From Oceanobacillus halophilus (GTDB taxonomy: Bacteria > Bacillota > Bacilli > Bacillales > Amphibacillaceae): a stretch of DNA of 64,000 nt. The stretch is from NCBI RefSeq assembly GCF_003628505.1, contig NZ_RBZP01000001.1:744001-808000 (forward strand). The letters run 5' to 3'. Position numbers and translations under genes: made by a program. Under the pieces are notes generated by a model, which worked only from the letters and a program-made list of their open reading frames with translations, had not been told where the DNA came from and did no database searches. This document shows, piece by piece, positions 45,348-53,566 of this stretch (its first letter is position 1; each line of letters starts with the position of its first letter).

Positions 45348-46811
45348 TTAAATTTTTTCGAACAGTTTTTCTTTCGCCTGTTCCTTTTCCTTCAACCTCT
45401 CTTGGTCCATTCTTTCTAGTTCGTCTTGCGAAATTCTCTTGTCTTTCACAAAGTAAGAAATAATTAAACCAAGAAGGGATAGTGCAGCAACTACCATGAA
45501 TGCAACATTGGCACCATAAATATCCGGTCGGACCACTTCCGTATTCGCTAAGGACTCTTCTGATGTCGTCATTACTGTAACAAGTATGGCAGTACCAACA
45601 GAAGCCGCAATTTGTCTCATCGTATTATCCATTGCTGCACCGTGAGGGATTAATCGTTTTGGCAATTGATTTAATCCTGCCGTAGCAATAGGCATCATCA
45701 CCATTGATAACCCAAACATTCGAATGCTGTACATAATGGTTAAGAAAGCTAGAGAGGTAGACGGATCTAACCTTGTAAAAGGAATGGATGACAAAGTGAT
45801 GATACTTAACCCAATCATTACTAGTTTTCTCGCTCCAAATCTATCAAATATTCTTCCCGTAATCGGAGACATGAATCCAGTAATTAATGCACCTGGCAGC
45901 AAGGCTAAACCTGCTTCAAAAGCAGTAAAATCACGCATGTTTTGCATATAAAGCGGAATTAATGTTTCTACCCCAATCAACCCCATGAACGCAATCATTC
46001 CGATAGCAACTGCTAAAGGAAAAATAGAGTAAGTAAAAACTCTAAACTCTAACATTGGGTGATTTAATCTTAACTGTCTCAGGATAAACACCACAAGCGC
46101 TATTGCCCCAATGGAAAGTGCCAAGATAGTAATACCAGCTAGCCAGCCATTGTTCCCTGCTGAAGTGAATCCGTACAGCAGTCCACCAAAGCCAAATGAA
46201 GATAAAATAACTGATGGAATATCAAGCTTGGGTTTCGATAATTCCGTTACATTTTTCAAGGCAAAAAAAGCAATAACGATATCAATAATAGCGATTGGAA
46301 GAATAATAAAGAACAATACTCTCCAGGAATAATGTTCAGTCACCCAACCAGATAAAGCTGGACCAATAGCTGGAGCAAATGAAATAACCAGGCCAATTAA
46401 GCCCATCGCTGCTCCACGCCTATGGACCGGAAAAATCATTAAAAATACAGTCTGCATCAATGGGAGCATGACACCTGCCCCAACAGACTGGATGACCCTT
46501 CCGACTAATAAAATAGTAAAATTTGAAGCAATCCCAGCAACTAATGTGCCAAAAGCAAAAATACTCATTGCCGTAATAAATAGTTGTCTGGTTGTAAAAC
46601 GTTCTAATAAAAAGGCGCTGACAGGGATCATAATACCACTGACAAGCATAAAGACCGTTGTTAACCACTGAGCAGTATTCGCAGTAATCCCCATTTCATC
46701 CATTACTGGAGGGATTGCTGTAATCATTAATGTCTGGTTCAAAATAGCAATAAACGACCCTGCAAGCAACAGGGCAACAATCGTTTTTCTGTTAAACTCT
46801 ATATTTTTCAT
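45348..46811 (-). CDS. MFS drug exporter, DHA2 family (14 helices)
   Basis: About 487 residues with 14 hydrophobic segments. Family landmarks are present: QTLMITAIPPVMDEMG near residue 22, QWLTTVFMLVSGIMIPVSAFL (motif D1 region) near 45, RVIQSVGAGVMLPLM (motif B, with the Arg) near 102, and GPALSGWVTEHYSWRVLFFI (motif C) near 145. Relatives such as LmrB/MdeA/EmrB export drugs with the proton gradient. The substrate is unknown. The ATG at 46811 follows GAGGTGG. It is a single gene, ended by a strong terminator. Confidence 0.92.
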   Translation of the reverse strand: MKNIEFNRKTIVALLLAGSFIAILNQTLMITAIPPVMDEMGITANTAQWLTTVFMLVSGIMIPVSAFLLERFTTRQLFITAMSIFAFGTLVAGIASNFTILLVGRVIQSVGAGVMLPLMQTVFLMIFPVHRRGAAMGLIGLVISFAPAIGPALSGWVTEHYSWRVLFFIILPIAIIDIVIAFFALKNVTELSKPKLDIPSVILSSFGFGGLLYGFTSAGNNGWLAGITILALSIGAIALVVFILRQLRLNHPMLEFRVFTYSIFPLAVAIGMIAFMGLIGVETLIPLYMQNMRDFTAFEAGLALLPGALITGFMSPITGRIFDRFGARKLVMIGLSIITLSSIPFTRLDPSTSLAFLTIMYSIRMFGLSMVMMPIATAGLNQLPKRLIPHGAAMDNTMRQIAASVGTAILVTVMTTSEESLANTEVVRPDIYGANVAFMVVAALSLLGLIISYFVKDKRISQDELERMDQERLKEKEQAKEKLFEKI

Positions 46812-47026
46812 AACTTCCACCTCATGCTGCACACCATTTCTTATGGAGTATTTATTTACTTTATATAGAATACATGAAAATAGTCTATTAATCTACAGTA
46901 ATTTATAACTGGTAAGATTGGAGACTTGAACTCTGGATACTTGAAAAAGAATGTATATCAAATTATTTTTAAATTTACAGGTGAACTGATACACTTAGAA
47001 TAAAATTTTAAGATTGGAGTATACGT

Positions 47027-48184
47027 ATGTCAAAAATGGATATTTTTAATTTATATGAGAATATAAAGGATCATATAAATGAAACAAACAAAAACGATTT
47101 AGAAGCTATCGTAGAAGAATTTAAGCATGGACGTTATGCAATGGTCTTATCAGCTACAACTGAATTTCGCAAAAACCATGAAATAGACAAAGAGCTAGCG
47201 AGAACATTATCCTTGATTGATGCTACTTGTCATTCGCAAATCGGAGAAGAGAAACGAGCAGCTGGTATTATCAAGAATCTATATGAGGATTCAGTGGAAA
47301 AGCCAGTTGATGACTTAATCATATATGCTGACCTAGCTTTCATGTGCGACTATAAGCTTGCAAGAAAAATAATGTCAGATGCCGTAAAACAAATCGAAAA
47401 TGAAGAAGCGTTGGACAAAGCAAAAGCTGCTCATGCTTACTTAGTATTAGGGGAAGCCGAAGAGAAGCTAGAAAAATTCATTCGAGCAATTAAATACTTC
47501 AAAACTGGCCTAACATATTATCAGGAAGAGAGCACACAGAACATGGAAATGATTGTTTTCTTACACTTTAAACTTGGTGCACTCCATTCCCTGATTAATG
47601 AAACGGATAAAGCCATCGAATATTTGAAAGAGACAATCAAACTTACAGAAGAAAATGATATAGATAAAAATGATATAGAAATTAGAATAAACAGTCTGGT
47701 GAGTTTAGCGAAAATGTATGGAAGTAAAGAGGAACACGAGAAAGCTATTACATATTTGCAGGAAGCTATTCCATTACTAGAAGGTTCCTCTCTGGAAAAT
47801 AAATTAGTACACGCGGAAGCTTTTACAGAGATGGCATTTAATTATTTCGATCAATCCATGCTTGATGAGGCAGTGCCTTACTATGAAAAGGCAATCACTA
47901 TGCATTTAGGACTCCCTAATTATTCTCCGAGACAACTTGGAATGATTTATATGCAATATGCTTACTCCCTGGAGCATAAGGAGCAACCAGATAAATCACT
48001 TGCAGCCAGAAACTATGAGCAAGCAATAGAGCAGCTAGAAAAAACGACTGATATCGAATTACTAGAGAATGCCCTCGCAGATGTAATCGCCTTTTTCGGA
48101 AGTATAGATAACCCACGAAAAAAACGCCTCTATGAAAATAAATTTGTAAAAATGGACAGAGGGAAGGGTTCCTTGCCCCATTAA
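47027..48184 (+). CDS. Tetratricopeptide-repeat protein
   Basis: At 385 residues it is all-helical with at least four TPRs in the second half: AYLVLGEAEEKLEKFIRAIKYF near 138, FLHFKLGALHSLINETDKAIEYL near 182, INSLVSLAKMYGSKEEHEKAI near 225, and EAFTEMAFNYFDQSMLDEAVPYY near 265. There is no HTH, so it is not an obvious Rap-type or regulator fusion, and no signal peptide. It is a soluble scaffold or peptide-binding protein of unknown partner. GATTGGAG precedes the ATG by 8 bases. It is a single gene, convergent with the FbpB-like gene. Confidence 0.82.
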   Translation: MSKMDIFNLYENIKDHINETNKNDLEAIVEEFKHGRYAMVLSATTEFRKNHEIDKELARTLSLIDATCHSQIGEEKRAAGIIKNLYEDSVEKPVDDLIIYADLAFMCDYKLARKIMSDAVKQIENEEALDKAKAAHAYLVLGEAEEKLEKFIRAIKYFKTGLTYYQEESTQNMEMIVFLHFKLGALHSLINETDKAIEYLKETIKLTEENDIDKNDIEIRINSLVSLAKMYGSKEEHEKAITYLQEAIPLLEGSSLENKLVHAEAFTEMAFNYFDQSMLDEAVPYYEKAITMHLGLPNYSPRQLGMIYMQYAYSLEHKEQPDKSLAARNYEQAIEQLEKTTDIELLENALADVIAFFGSIDNPRKKRLYENKFVKMDRGKGSLPH

Positions 48185-48200
48185 TTTCTTCATGAAAAAA

Positions 48201-48255
48201 CTCCTATATAATATCCTTCCACACAGTTTAAGAGTATCGTTATATTATATAGGAG
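48201..48255 (-). terminator. Terminator of the FbpB-like gene
   Basis: A perfect 14-bp inverted repeat (CTCCTATATAATAT at 48201-48214 and its inverse at 48242-48255) encloses a 27-base loop. On the minus strand it is followed by six T. The loop is long for an intrinsic terminator. Confidence 0.6.
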
Positions 48256-48282
48256 CATGATTTGATATTGGATTTAAATCCT

Positions 48283-48432
48283 TTACTTCATTTCTTGTAA
48301 TTTTCTCTTTACTAAGTCTTCTTGTTTTTTCTCCAACCGCATTTCTATTTGTTTGATGCGCTTTTTATCTTCTAATATTTCCTGTTTATTTTGTTGAACC
48401 AATTGTTCAAAATTAATAGATCGTGCCCTCAT
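48283..48432 (-). CDS. FbpB-like small basic protein
   Basis: This 49-residue ORF reads MRARSINFEQLVQQNKQEI and continues with a basic amphipathic helix (EMRLEKKQEDLVKRKL). The pattern MR-x-R-x3-FEELV-x2-NK-x2-I/L with a Lys/Glu-rich tail is that of the FbpB family of Fur-regulated small basic proteins in Bacillus. In B. subtilis, FbpA, FbpB and FbpC help the sRNA FsrA to spare iron. AAAAGGAG lies 8 bases before the ATG. A TATAAT lies upstream on the minus strand, but I see no good Fur box. A target here could be sdhCAB, a known FsrA target. Confidence 0.72.
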   Translation of the reverse strand: MRARSINFEQLVQQNKQEILEDKKRIKQIEMRLEKKQEDLVKRKLQEMK

Positions 48433-48565
48433 CTTACCTACTCCTTTTATCTATTATGTTTCTACTTATATTATACCCGAAATTTCTGACTATTAACCTA
48501 AATTGTTTGAACATTTTATGAATATTTTATTTTATTTATTTTCACTTTCCAATTCCTGTAAAACT

Positions 48566-49540
48566 TTAATTACTAATTTTCGCAAATAGCATTTTCTTTA
48601 TAGTGATGTAATTTTCAATTTCATAAATAAGATAAAATAAATTTGCTCGTAATTCGAACTCTTCTCTGGTCGTTGGCAGTTCCGTATCTCGCATAGATGC
48701 TTTTAATTGCTCTAATTTATGTAAAGAGATTTCGGTTGTATCCCCGGAATGAACATGTTTGCTTAAATTCTCCAAGTATTCAGCAAACATTTCCTTTTGT
48801 TTGACATGAATGCCTAAGGAAGACACAATAGAAACCATTTTTACTATTCGATTTAGCAATTCCAATTGATCTTCTCGCATTTCAAGATAATAATAATCCT
48901 TATTTTGTTTTCTAAGAAAATGGTTTTCTACATCCTGAATGGCAACACTTTTAGATTGATTAATAATTTCTTCTGCCTCTAATAATTCTTTGCCACTCCA
49001 GTTTCGTTCACTATCCCTTAAGTAAGCAGCCAGTTCATAGAGAATGACTTCAAACTTTTGTTCAATTTTATACTTATAGTTTTCAATCTCTCTCTTGAGG
49101 TTTGGCATAAAACTGTTAACGAATAAGGCAATGCTCATTCCTATGATAATAAGGGATAATTCATTTAGGAAGATATTCATATCTGCGTTTTGCACTGTAT
49201 AAAGGTGCAAAACAACTACCATACTCGTAACAAAACCGCCTTGTATCCGTGCTTTTACGAGGACTGGGATAAACAATAGAATGAAGAAGGAAAAAACAAT
49301 AGGATTATAACCGAATAATTCAAAGAACACTGCTCCTAAGATGACAGATAAAATTGAAGCAAAGAACTTTTTTTGTATCGTGTGGAGTGTCTTTTTCTTA
49401 GTTTTTTCAATACACATAATAACGATAATTGCTGCAAATGTCGCAAACTCCAGCTGCAGTAAATCAGCCACCCAAATCGCTAACCCCGCTCCAACTGCTG
49501 TCTTTAACGTCCGATAACCCATACCACTCATTATTTCCAT
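48566..49540 (-). CDS. Aromatic acid exporter family protein (ArAE_1, YqjA-like)
   Basis: At 324 residues. The N-terminal half (about 1-145) has about five membrane helices: TLKTAVGAGLAIWVADLL, FATFAAIIVIMCI, ASILSVILGAVFFELFGY, PIVFSFFILLFIPVLV, and LIIIGMSIALFVNSFMP. The C-terminal half (about 150-324) is a soluble helical domain with coiled-coil character. This layout matches the ArAE_1/FUSC-like family to which B. subtilis YqjA belongs. The substrate is not established. It is a single gene, next to the FbpB-like gene on the same strand. Confidence 0.85.
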   Translation of the reverse strand: MEIMSGMGYRTLKTAVGAGLAIWVADLLQLEFATFAAIIVIMCIEKTKKKTLHTIQKKFFASILSVILGAVFFELFGYNPIVFSFFILLFIPVLVKARIQGGFVTSMVVVLHLYTVQNADMNIFLNELSLIIIGMSIALFVNSFMPNLKREIENYKYKIEQKFEVILYELAAYLRDSERNWSGKELLEAEEIINQSKSVAIQDVENHFLRKQNKDYYYLEMREDQLELLNRIVKMVSIVSSLGIHVKQKEMFAEYLENLSKHVHSGDTTEISLHKLEQLKASMRDTELPTTREEFELRANLFYLIYEIENYITIKKMLFAKISN

Positions 49541-49739
49541 GCACCTACTCTGTATTTAATATATAAATGGTTTCATATTTCGATTTAATAAACCGCAACT
49601 TATAATAAAACTCCCCCATTCTTTCGTGCTTAATTTCTATGCTATTGCCTGAAAAAAACAATGTATTTCCACTTCATTGTATGTATAATAATTCACAATG
49701 TAAAATAAATGTAACTTAGAAAATCCTCTTGTTAGATGA

Positions 49740-49900
49740 CAAATCGCTAATTGGAGAATATAAAAAAGGCGTAAAAATGCTTCGGTAATATAATCAGATT
49801 CATTGGAGAGTTGGGGAGTTTCCTACGTGTTCTCACAAATACTTTTCTCCCTATAGGAATCTACGAATATTTCCGAAGCCACTTTTATACTTTATTCGTC
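49740..49900. repeat. Very decayed repeat or inverted repeat in the gap
   Basis: GGAATCTACGAATATTTCCGAAGCC resembles, with several changes, the GGAGTCTCCGTGTATTTCCGC part of the MITE-like family (shared words: TATTTCCG and GGAATCT). A partial inverse, GCTTCGGTAAT, is near the other end. This is too decayed to be sure. I see no gene in the 410-base gap around it. Confidence 0.25.
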
Positions 49901-49954
49901 TTTTAAATCAAATCAGCCCTATTTTTACTTTTAAAGCATTGTGGGAATTACCAT

Positions 49955-50809
49955 TTAAATACGCATTAATGCACCATTAGCTTTTGGTATCTCTTCTTTT
50001 CTTATTTGATTCATTCTACAGAAATGATCTAAAAATTGTTGTGCCAACTTTTGTTCATTTGGGTCAGTTTTCACCGAAACTAAATCATGTAAAATCTGAG
50101 CCATCCATAAGTTATCAAAATAACGGTATTTCCCTGTGTTCCATGTCATTTTGTTAGGATATTTTTCATTTACATAATAATCCCAGAAAAGCATCCTCTC
50201 CGATTCTTCGTCTGTTAGTTGAAGTCTGTATTCAGAATGAGCAGGAATATATCCATCTTCACATAGCTTCCCAATAAAATCTTCCCCCACCATATAAACG
50301 CCTAATATACGTCTGTCTTTTTCAGGCATAGCGGAGTCTCTTGCTGTAATAAGACAAGCACTATTTTGATGTATACGAGTTGGTTTGTTAGGTTTTCCTT
50401 TATTAATACCACTTTTTATAATACCAGTAAAACATTCCCACTCTGTAAACGAACGTTTCTGATCTTCAGTGTCACACCAAAAGACCATTTGTGATTTAGG
50501 GTGAAGTTTATGGTTTTTCATCAGTTTTTCATGTTCTAAGCGAAGCAGTCGTTCTTTCCGAAGCAGTTTTTTTTCCTCATCCTTCTCTTGTTCTCTCTTT
50601 AGTCGCTCCACTTCCTGCTTTTGTATAACTTTTTCGAGTGAATGAGCAGCACTTTGATCATTTAGTTTTAAATATTTACCAAACGCATCAGGGAATACGA
50701 ACTTTTTATTTTCCGTTGCAAAATGTACTTCTATTAAAGATTCATTATGTTTAACAACACTACCCTTGCCAAAGCGCTTATGTGTAACTTCCTTATTGAT
50801 TAGATTCAT
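49955..50809 (-). CDS. Unrecognised protein with N-terminal small beta-barrel-like module
   Basis: This 284-residue soluble protein has three parts. Residues 1-50 (VTHKRFGKGSVVKHNESLIE, then VHFATENKKFVFPDAF) have the FGxGxVxx...VxF pattern of small Tudor/CarD-like barrels that end PcrA-type helicases and bind polymerase or nucleic acid. Residues about 55-100 are a charged coiled-coil. The last part has PTRIHQNSACLITARDS and ILGVYMVGEDFIG, reminiscent of PUA/EVE-like beta folds, but this is a guess. AAGGAGG precedes the ATG. It is a single gene between repeats and a promoter. The function is unknown. Confidence 0.8.
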   Translation of the reverse strand: MNLINKEVTHKRFGKGSVVKHNESLIEVHFATENKKFVFPDAFGKYLKLNDQSAAHSLEKVIQKQEVERLKREQEKDEEKKLLRKERLLRLEHEKLMKNHKLHPKSQMVFWCDTEDQKRSFTEWECFTGIIKSGINKGKPNKPTRIHQNSACLITARDSAMPEKDRRILGVYMVGEDFIGKLCEDGYIPAHSEYRLQLTDEESERMLFWDYYVNEKYPNKMTWNTGKYRYFDNLWMAQILHDLVSVKTDPNEQKLAQQFLDHFCRMNQIRKEEIPKANGALMRI

Positions 50810-50957
50810 GATCCTTATCCTCCTTATAGTAAAAAGAACATAAAAAAAGAGCTTCCCGCATTCCTTTTAGAAACATTACATTGATATCTGAATTTCGATT
50901 AAAAAAATAATTGTAAGATAATTATAACATGTTCTCAAAAAAATCACAAATTCCTTA

Positions 50958-50986
50958 TTGACACGCATGTAATGGTATTGTAAAAT
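50958..50986 (+). promoter_or_regulatory. Sigma-A promoter of the RraA-family gene
   Basis: TTGACA, 17 bases, TAAAAT on the plus strand, about 150 bases before the ATG at 51134. The long AT-rich leader (about 140 bases) holds no obvious riboswitch fold. Confidence 0.75.
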
Positions 50987-51133
50987 AAAAGATTATTTTA
51001 TTTAAACATAAATCTTGAACACATAAACAATAACGTTATATATTAATTTTTTAATAATAGTCTATTTTCTATTTTTACATCTTTCTGTATAATAAAATTA
51101 TCCATATCATTTGTTGATGAAAGGTTGGTATAA

Positions 51134-51751
51134 ATGGACCTGATAGAAGAATTTAAATCGCTGCCTACCACTTGTGTCTCCGATGTATTAAGGGGCTTAA
51201 ACAACCTTGATCCTTCAATCAAACCTCTTAAGGAGGAATATAAAATAGCTGGAAGAGCCTTCACCGTAAAGATTCCTGCAGGGGATAATCTAGGTATACA
51301 AAGAGCTATTAAAGAAGCATCACAAGGTGATATCCTTGTAATAGATGGAAAAGGAGAAACTTACCGAGCAATTGCTGGTGATTTCGTTATTGGCATGGCG
51401 CAGACTGTCGGTCTAGGCGGATTCATCGTAGATGGAGTAGTAAGAGATGTTGCAGAGATAAGGGAATTAAATTATCCTGTATTTTGTAAAGGATCAACCG
51501 TAGCCGCTAGTCTGAAAGTCGACCCAGGAGAAATCAATATCCCTATTTCATGTGGTGGTGTTCCAGTAAACCCGGGGGACATTATCGTAGGGGATGTAAA
51601 CGGTATCGTTATCGTACCTCAAGAGAAGGCCGAGGAAACACTGCAAAAAGCCAAAAAGAAACTAGCAAAAGACAACGCACGCGACCAAAAAGTCTTAGGA
51701 AAACCAGAAGAAGTGTACAAATATATTGATGGGGTTTTGAGTAAAAAATGA
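51134..51751 (+). CDS. RraA family protein (possible HMG/oxaloacetate lyase)
   Basis: At 205 residues it has the RraA fold: PTTCVSDVLRGLNNLDPSIK near residue 12, the GDILVIDGKGE segment near 66, VGLGGFIVDGVVRDVAEIREL near 95-115 with the conserved G..DG..RD substrate/metal site, and CGGVPVNPGDIIVGDVNGIV near 139. Family members include 4-hydroxy-4-methyl-2-oxoglutarate aldolase and the RNase E regulator RraA. Bacillus lacks RNase E, so an aldolase or decarboxylase role is more likely. It is a single gene with its own promoter and terminator. Confidence 0.88.
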   Translation: MDLIEEFKSLPTTCVSDVLRGLNNLDPSIKPLKEEYKIAGRAFTVKIPAGDNLGIQRAIKEASQGDILVIDGKGETYRAIAGDFVIGMAQTVGLGGFIVDGVVRDVAEIRELNYPVFCKGSTVAASLKVDPGEINIPISCGGVPVNPGDIIVGDVNGIVIVPQEKAEETLQKAKKKLAKDNARDQKVLGKPEEVYKYIDGVLSKK

Positions 51752-51761
51752 AACATAGGGG

Positions 51762-51812
51762 CGGTTCTCATACATCATTTAAAAAATGACCAACGAGAAC
51801 CGTACCTTTTTC
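51762..51812 (+). terminator. Terminator of the RraA-family gene
   Basis: CGGTTCTC pairs with GAGAACCG, with an inner TCATTT/AATGA pair; TTTTTC follows on the plus strand. Confidence 0.75.
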
Positions 51813-51818
51813 ATCCTC

Positions 51819-51920
51819 TTACCTTTCCTTCCAATACCACTTCCACAAAGAAAAACCAATAATTACATAAAATCCCAATAATCCATATAACCAAACCGAT
51901 AACATACCATTCACAAACAC
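51819..51920 (-). CDS. 33-residue membrane peptide downstream of the symporter
   Basis: The ORF starts with GTG at 51920 after AAGGTGG (6 bases) and reads VFVNGMLSVWLYGLLGFY, then a hydrophobic run into LWKWYWKER, so one helix with a Trp-rich basic end. A shorter form from an internal ATG (51905) would have 28 residues but a poor ribosome site. It lies 40 bases after the sodium/solute symporter on the same strand. Some symporters of this class have small membrane subunits; whether this is one is inference. I do not recognise the family. Confidence 0.6.
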   Translation of the reverse strand: MFVNGMLSVWLYGLLGFYVIIGFSLWKWYWKER

Positions 51921-51960
51921 CTCATTCCACCTTCCCTTTTGGAAAAACTACTAACCTCAT

Positions 51961-53469
51961 TCAATTTGCTTTCATTTCTTGTTGAAAAACTTCTTCCCCT
52001 GTCTCGACTTTATCTTTCAAAAACCTAGATAATACAATGATGGCTGCAATACCGATAAACGTCGATACCGCCCCAGCAGACATCGTACTTGGTATAATAT
52101 TACCGAAATAGAGGATAAGATAGGAAACCAATCCAATAATCATCGAAGCTTCTGCCGCTCGAGCCGAAGCCTTTCTTTTTCCGTAGACGGCATACAAAAT
52201 CGGCCCTAAAGTTCCTGCAGCAACGCCAGATATCCCTATCCACATGATATCCCCCAAATAGGCTGGTGGATGAAGCACGAGTAAAAATGCAGCAAGACCT
52301 ACTAACGGTACCATAAATCTACTAATCTGAAGAGCAATTCTTTGTGCTTTTTCTTCCCCTACTTTTACATAGCCACGTTTGACTAAGACTTTCAGAAAAA
52401 TATCGTTGGCAAATACGGTCGAAATAGAGACAAACAAACCATCTGTTGTGGACATAGCAGCAGCTAGGATAACGACTCCAAAGACAGCAACAAGAATGGC
52501 TGGGAATGCCCAGGTCACATATTCCATCAAAGCTAAATCGGCTGTAACTGCCACATCTCCAATCGCAACTCTACTATAAATGCCTCCAAAAAGGACCAAG
52601 ACACTTAAAGAAGCTGTTACCACATATGTTAGGATCATCTTACCTAGGTCTTTCTCCTTTTTCAAACCTAATACTTTGTTGAATAAATGCGGAGCAGATG
52701 CAAAAGCCCATTGCATGGTAATCGCACCTAACACCGTTCCTATCGAATAAAAATGGGTAGATTCAGGATTAAATACTTGAACGAAGTTATAATCCTGGTG
52801 ACTAAGTGTGGTGGCAACACCAGAAAAAGTTCCAATAATCCCACCTTCCCAAAAGAGGACAAGTCCCGAAATAAATATAGTTAACCCTGCGATAGCCATG
52901 GTCACGGCCTGAACAGCATCTGTATAAATATCAGCAACCGCCCCACCGACAAACACATACAAAACCACAATGGCTGTAATAAATAGTAGTCCAGTCGTAT
53001 AGTTCATACCGAGCAAGTATTCAAATATTCTCGCACCCGCCACAAATTGAGCAGCGATATAGAAAATATTAAAAAGGAGGATCAGTCCGGTTCCCACTCG
53101 AAGAATATCACTTTTATAAAAATCACCAAGCCAATCAGGCAATGATAGGGACTTCTGCTTGCTATTTAATTTCCTTACCTTTTTGGCCACCATCAATACC
53201 CCTATAGGACCGCCACCAATAATCGCTAGAAACAGCCAGAGATTAGATAACCCCCATTCATACGACCACCCTGGATATCCAAGAAAAGTCGCCGCACTTA
53301 AGTACGTAGCTGCGAAAGAAAAACCAAGAACATAAGGGCCAAGACTTCCGCCACCAATAGCAAAATCTCGGACATTCTTCGTTTTCCTCGAACTAATAAA
53401 ACCAAGGGCCAGCATAATCACTAAGAACAACACAAACCCTATCCATGTATAAAGCGTCACTTCATTCAT
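51961..53469 (-). CDS. Sodium:solute symporter family transporter
   Basis: At 502 residues it has 13 hydrophobic segments and the SSS landmarks: FAIGGGSLGPYVLGFSFAATYLSAATFLGYPGWSYEWG is the N-terminal conserved zone (here as GGGSLGPYVLGFSFA and SAATFLGYPGWSYEWG, about 38-70). YVFVGGAVADIYTDAVQAV near 170 and ILAAAMSTTDGLFVSIST near 330 are family core motifs with the sodium-site Ser/Thr residues. The substrate could be proline, pantothenate or an organic acid; it cannot be read. AGGAGG precedes the ATG. It lies 97 bases after the monooxygenase gene on the same strand and may belong to that transcript. Confidence 0.9.
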   Translation of the reverse strand: MNEVTLYTWIGFVLFLVIMLALGFISSRKTKNVRDFAIGGGSLGPYVLGFSFAATYLSAATFLGYPGWSYEWGLSNLWLFLAIIGGGPIGVLMVAKKVRKLNSKQKSLSLPDWLGDFYKSDILRVGTGLILLFNIFYIAAQFVAGARIFEYLLGMNYTTGLLFITAIVVLYVFVGGAVADIYTDAVQAVTMAIAGLTIFISGLVLFWEGGIIGTFSGVATTLSHQDYNFVQVFNPESTHFYSIGTVLGAITMQWAFASAPHLFNKVLGLKKEKDLGKMILTYVVTASLSVLVLFGGIYSRVAIGDVAVTADLALMEYVTWAFPAILVAVFGVVILAAAMSTTDGLFVSISTVFANDIFLKVLVKRGYVKVGEEKAQRIALQISRFMVPLVGLAAFLLVLHPPAYLGDIMWIGISGVAAGTLGPILYAVYGKRKASARAAEASMIIGLVSYLILYFGNIIPSTMSAGAVSTFIGIAAIIVLSRFLKDKVETGEEVFQQEMKAN

Positions 53470-53500
53470 TTCTTTTCACACCTCCTAAAAAATAACACCC

Positions 53501-53541
53501 AATTTGTATAGACTGTTGATTACTTTAATTAAGAACGTAAA
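53501..53541 (-). repeat. Fragment of the MITE-like repeat, right-end side (reverse)
   Basis: TTTGTATAGACTGT and ATTACTTTAATTAA, two bases apart, match the inverse of the right half of copies B and C at 28 of 30 positions. The outer terminal repeat is missing. It lies between the symporter and the monooxygenase. Confidence 0.7.
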
Positions 53542-53566
53542 CAAAGTTCAGCAAAGACCCTTTACA

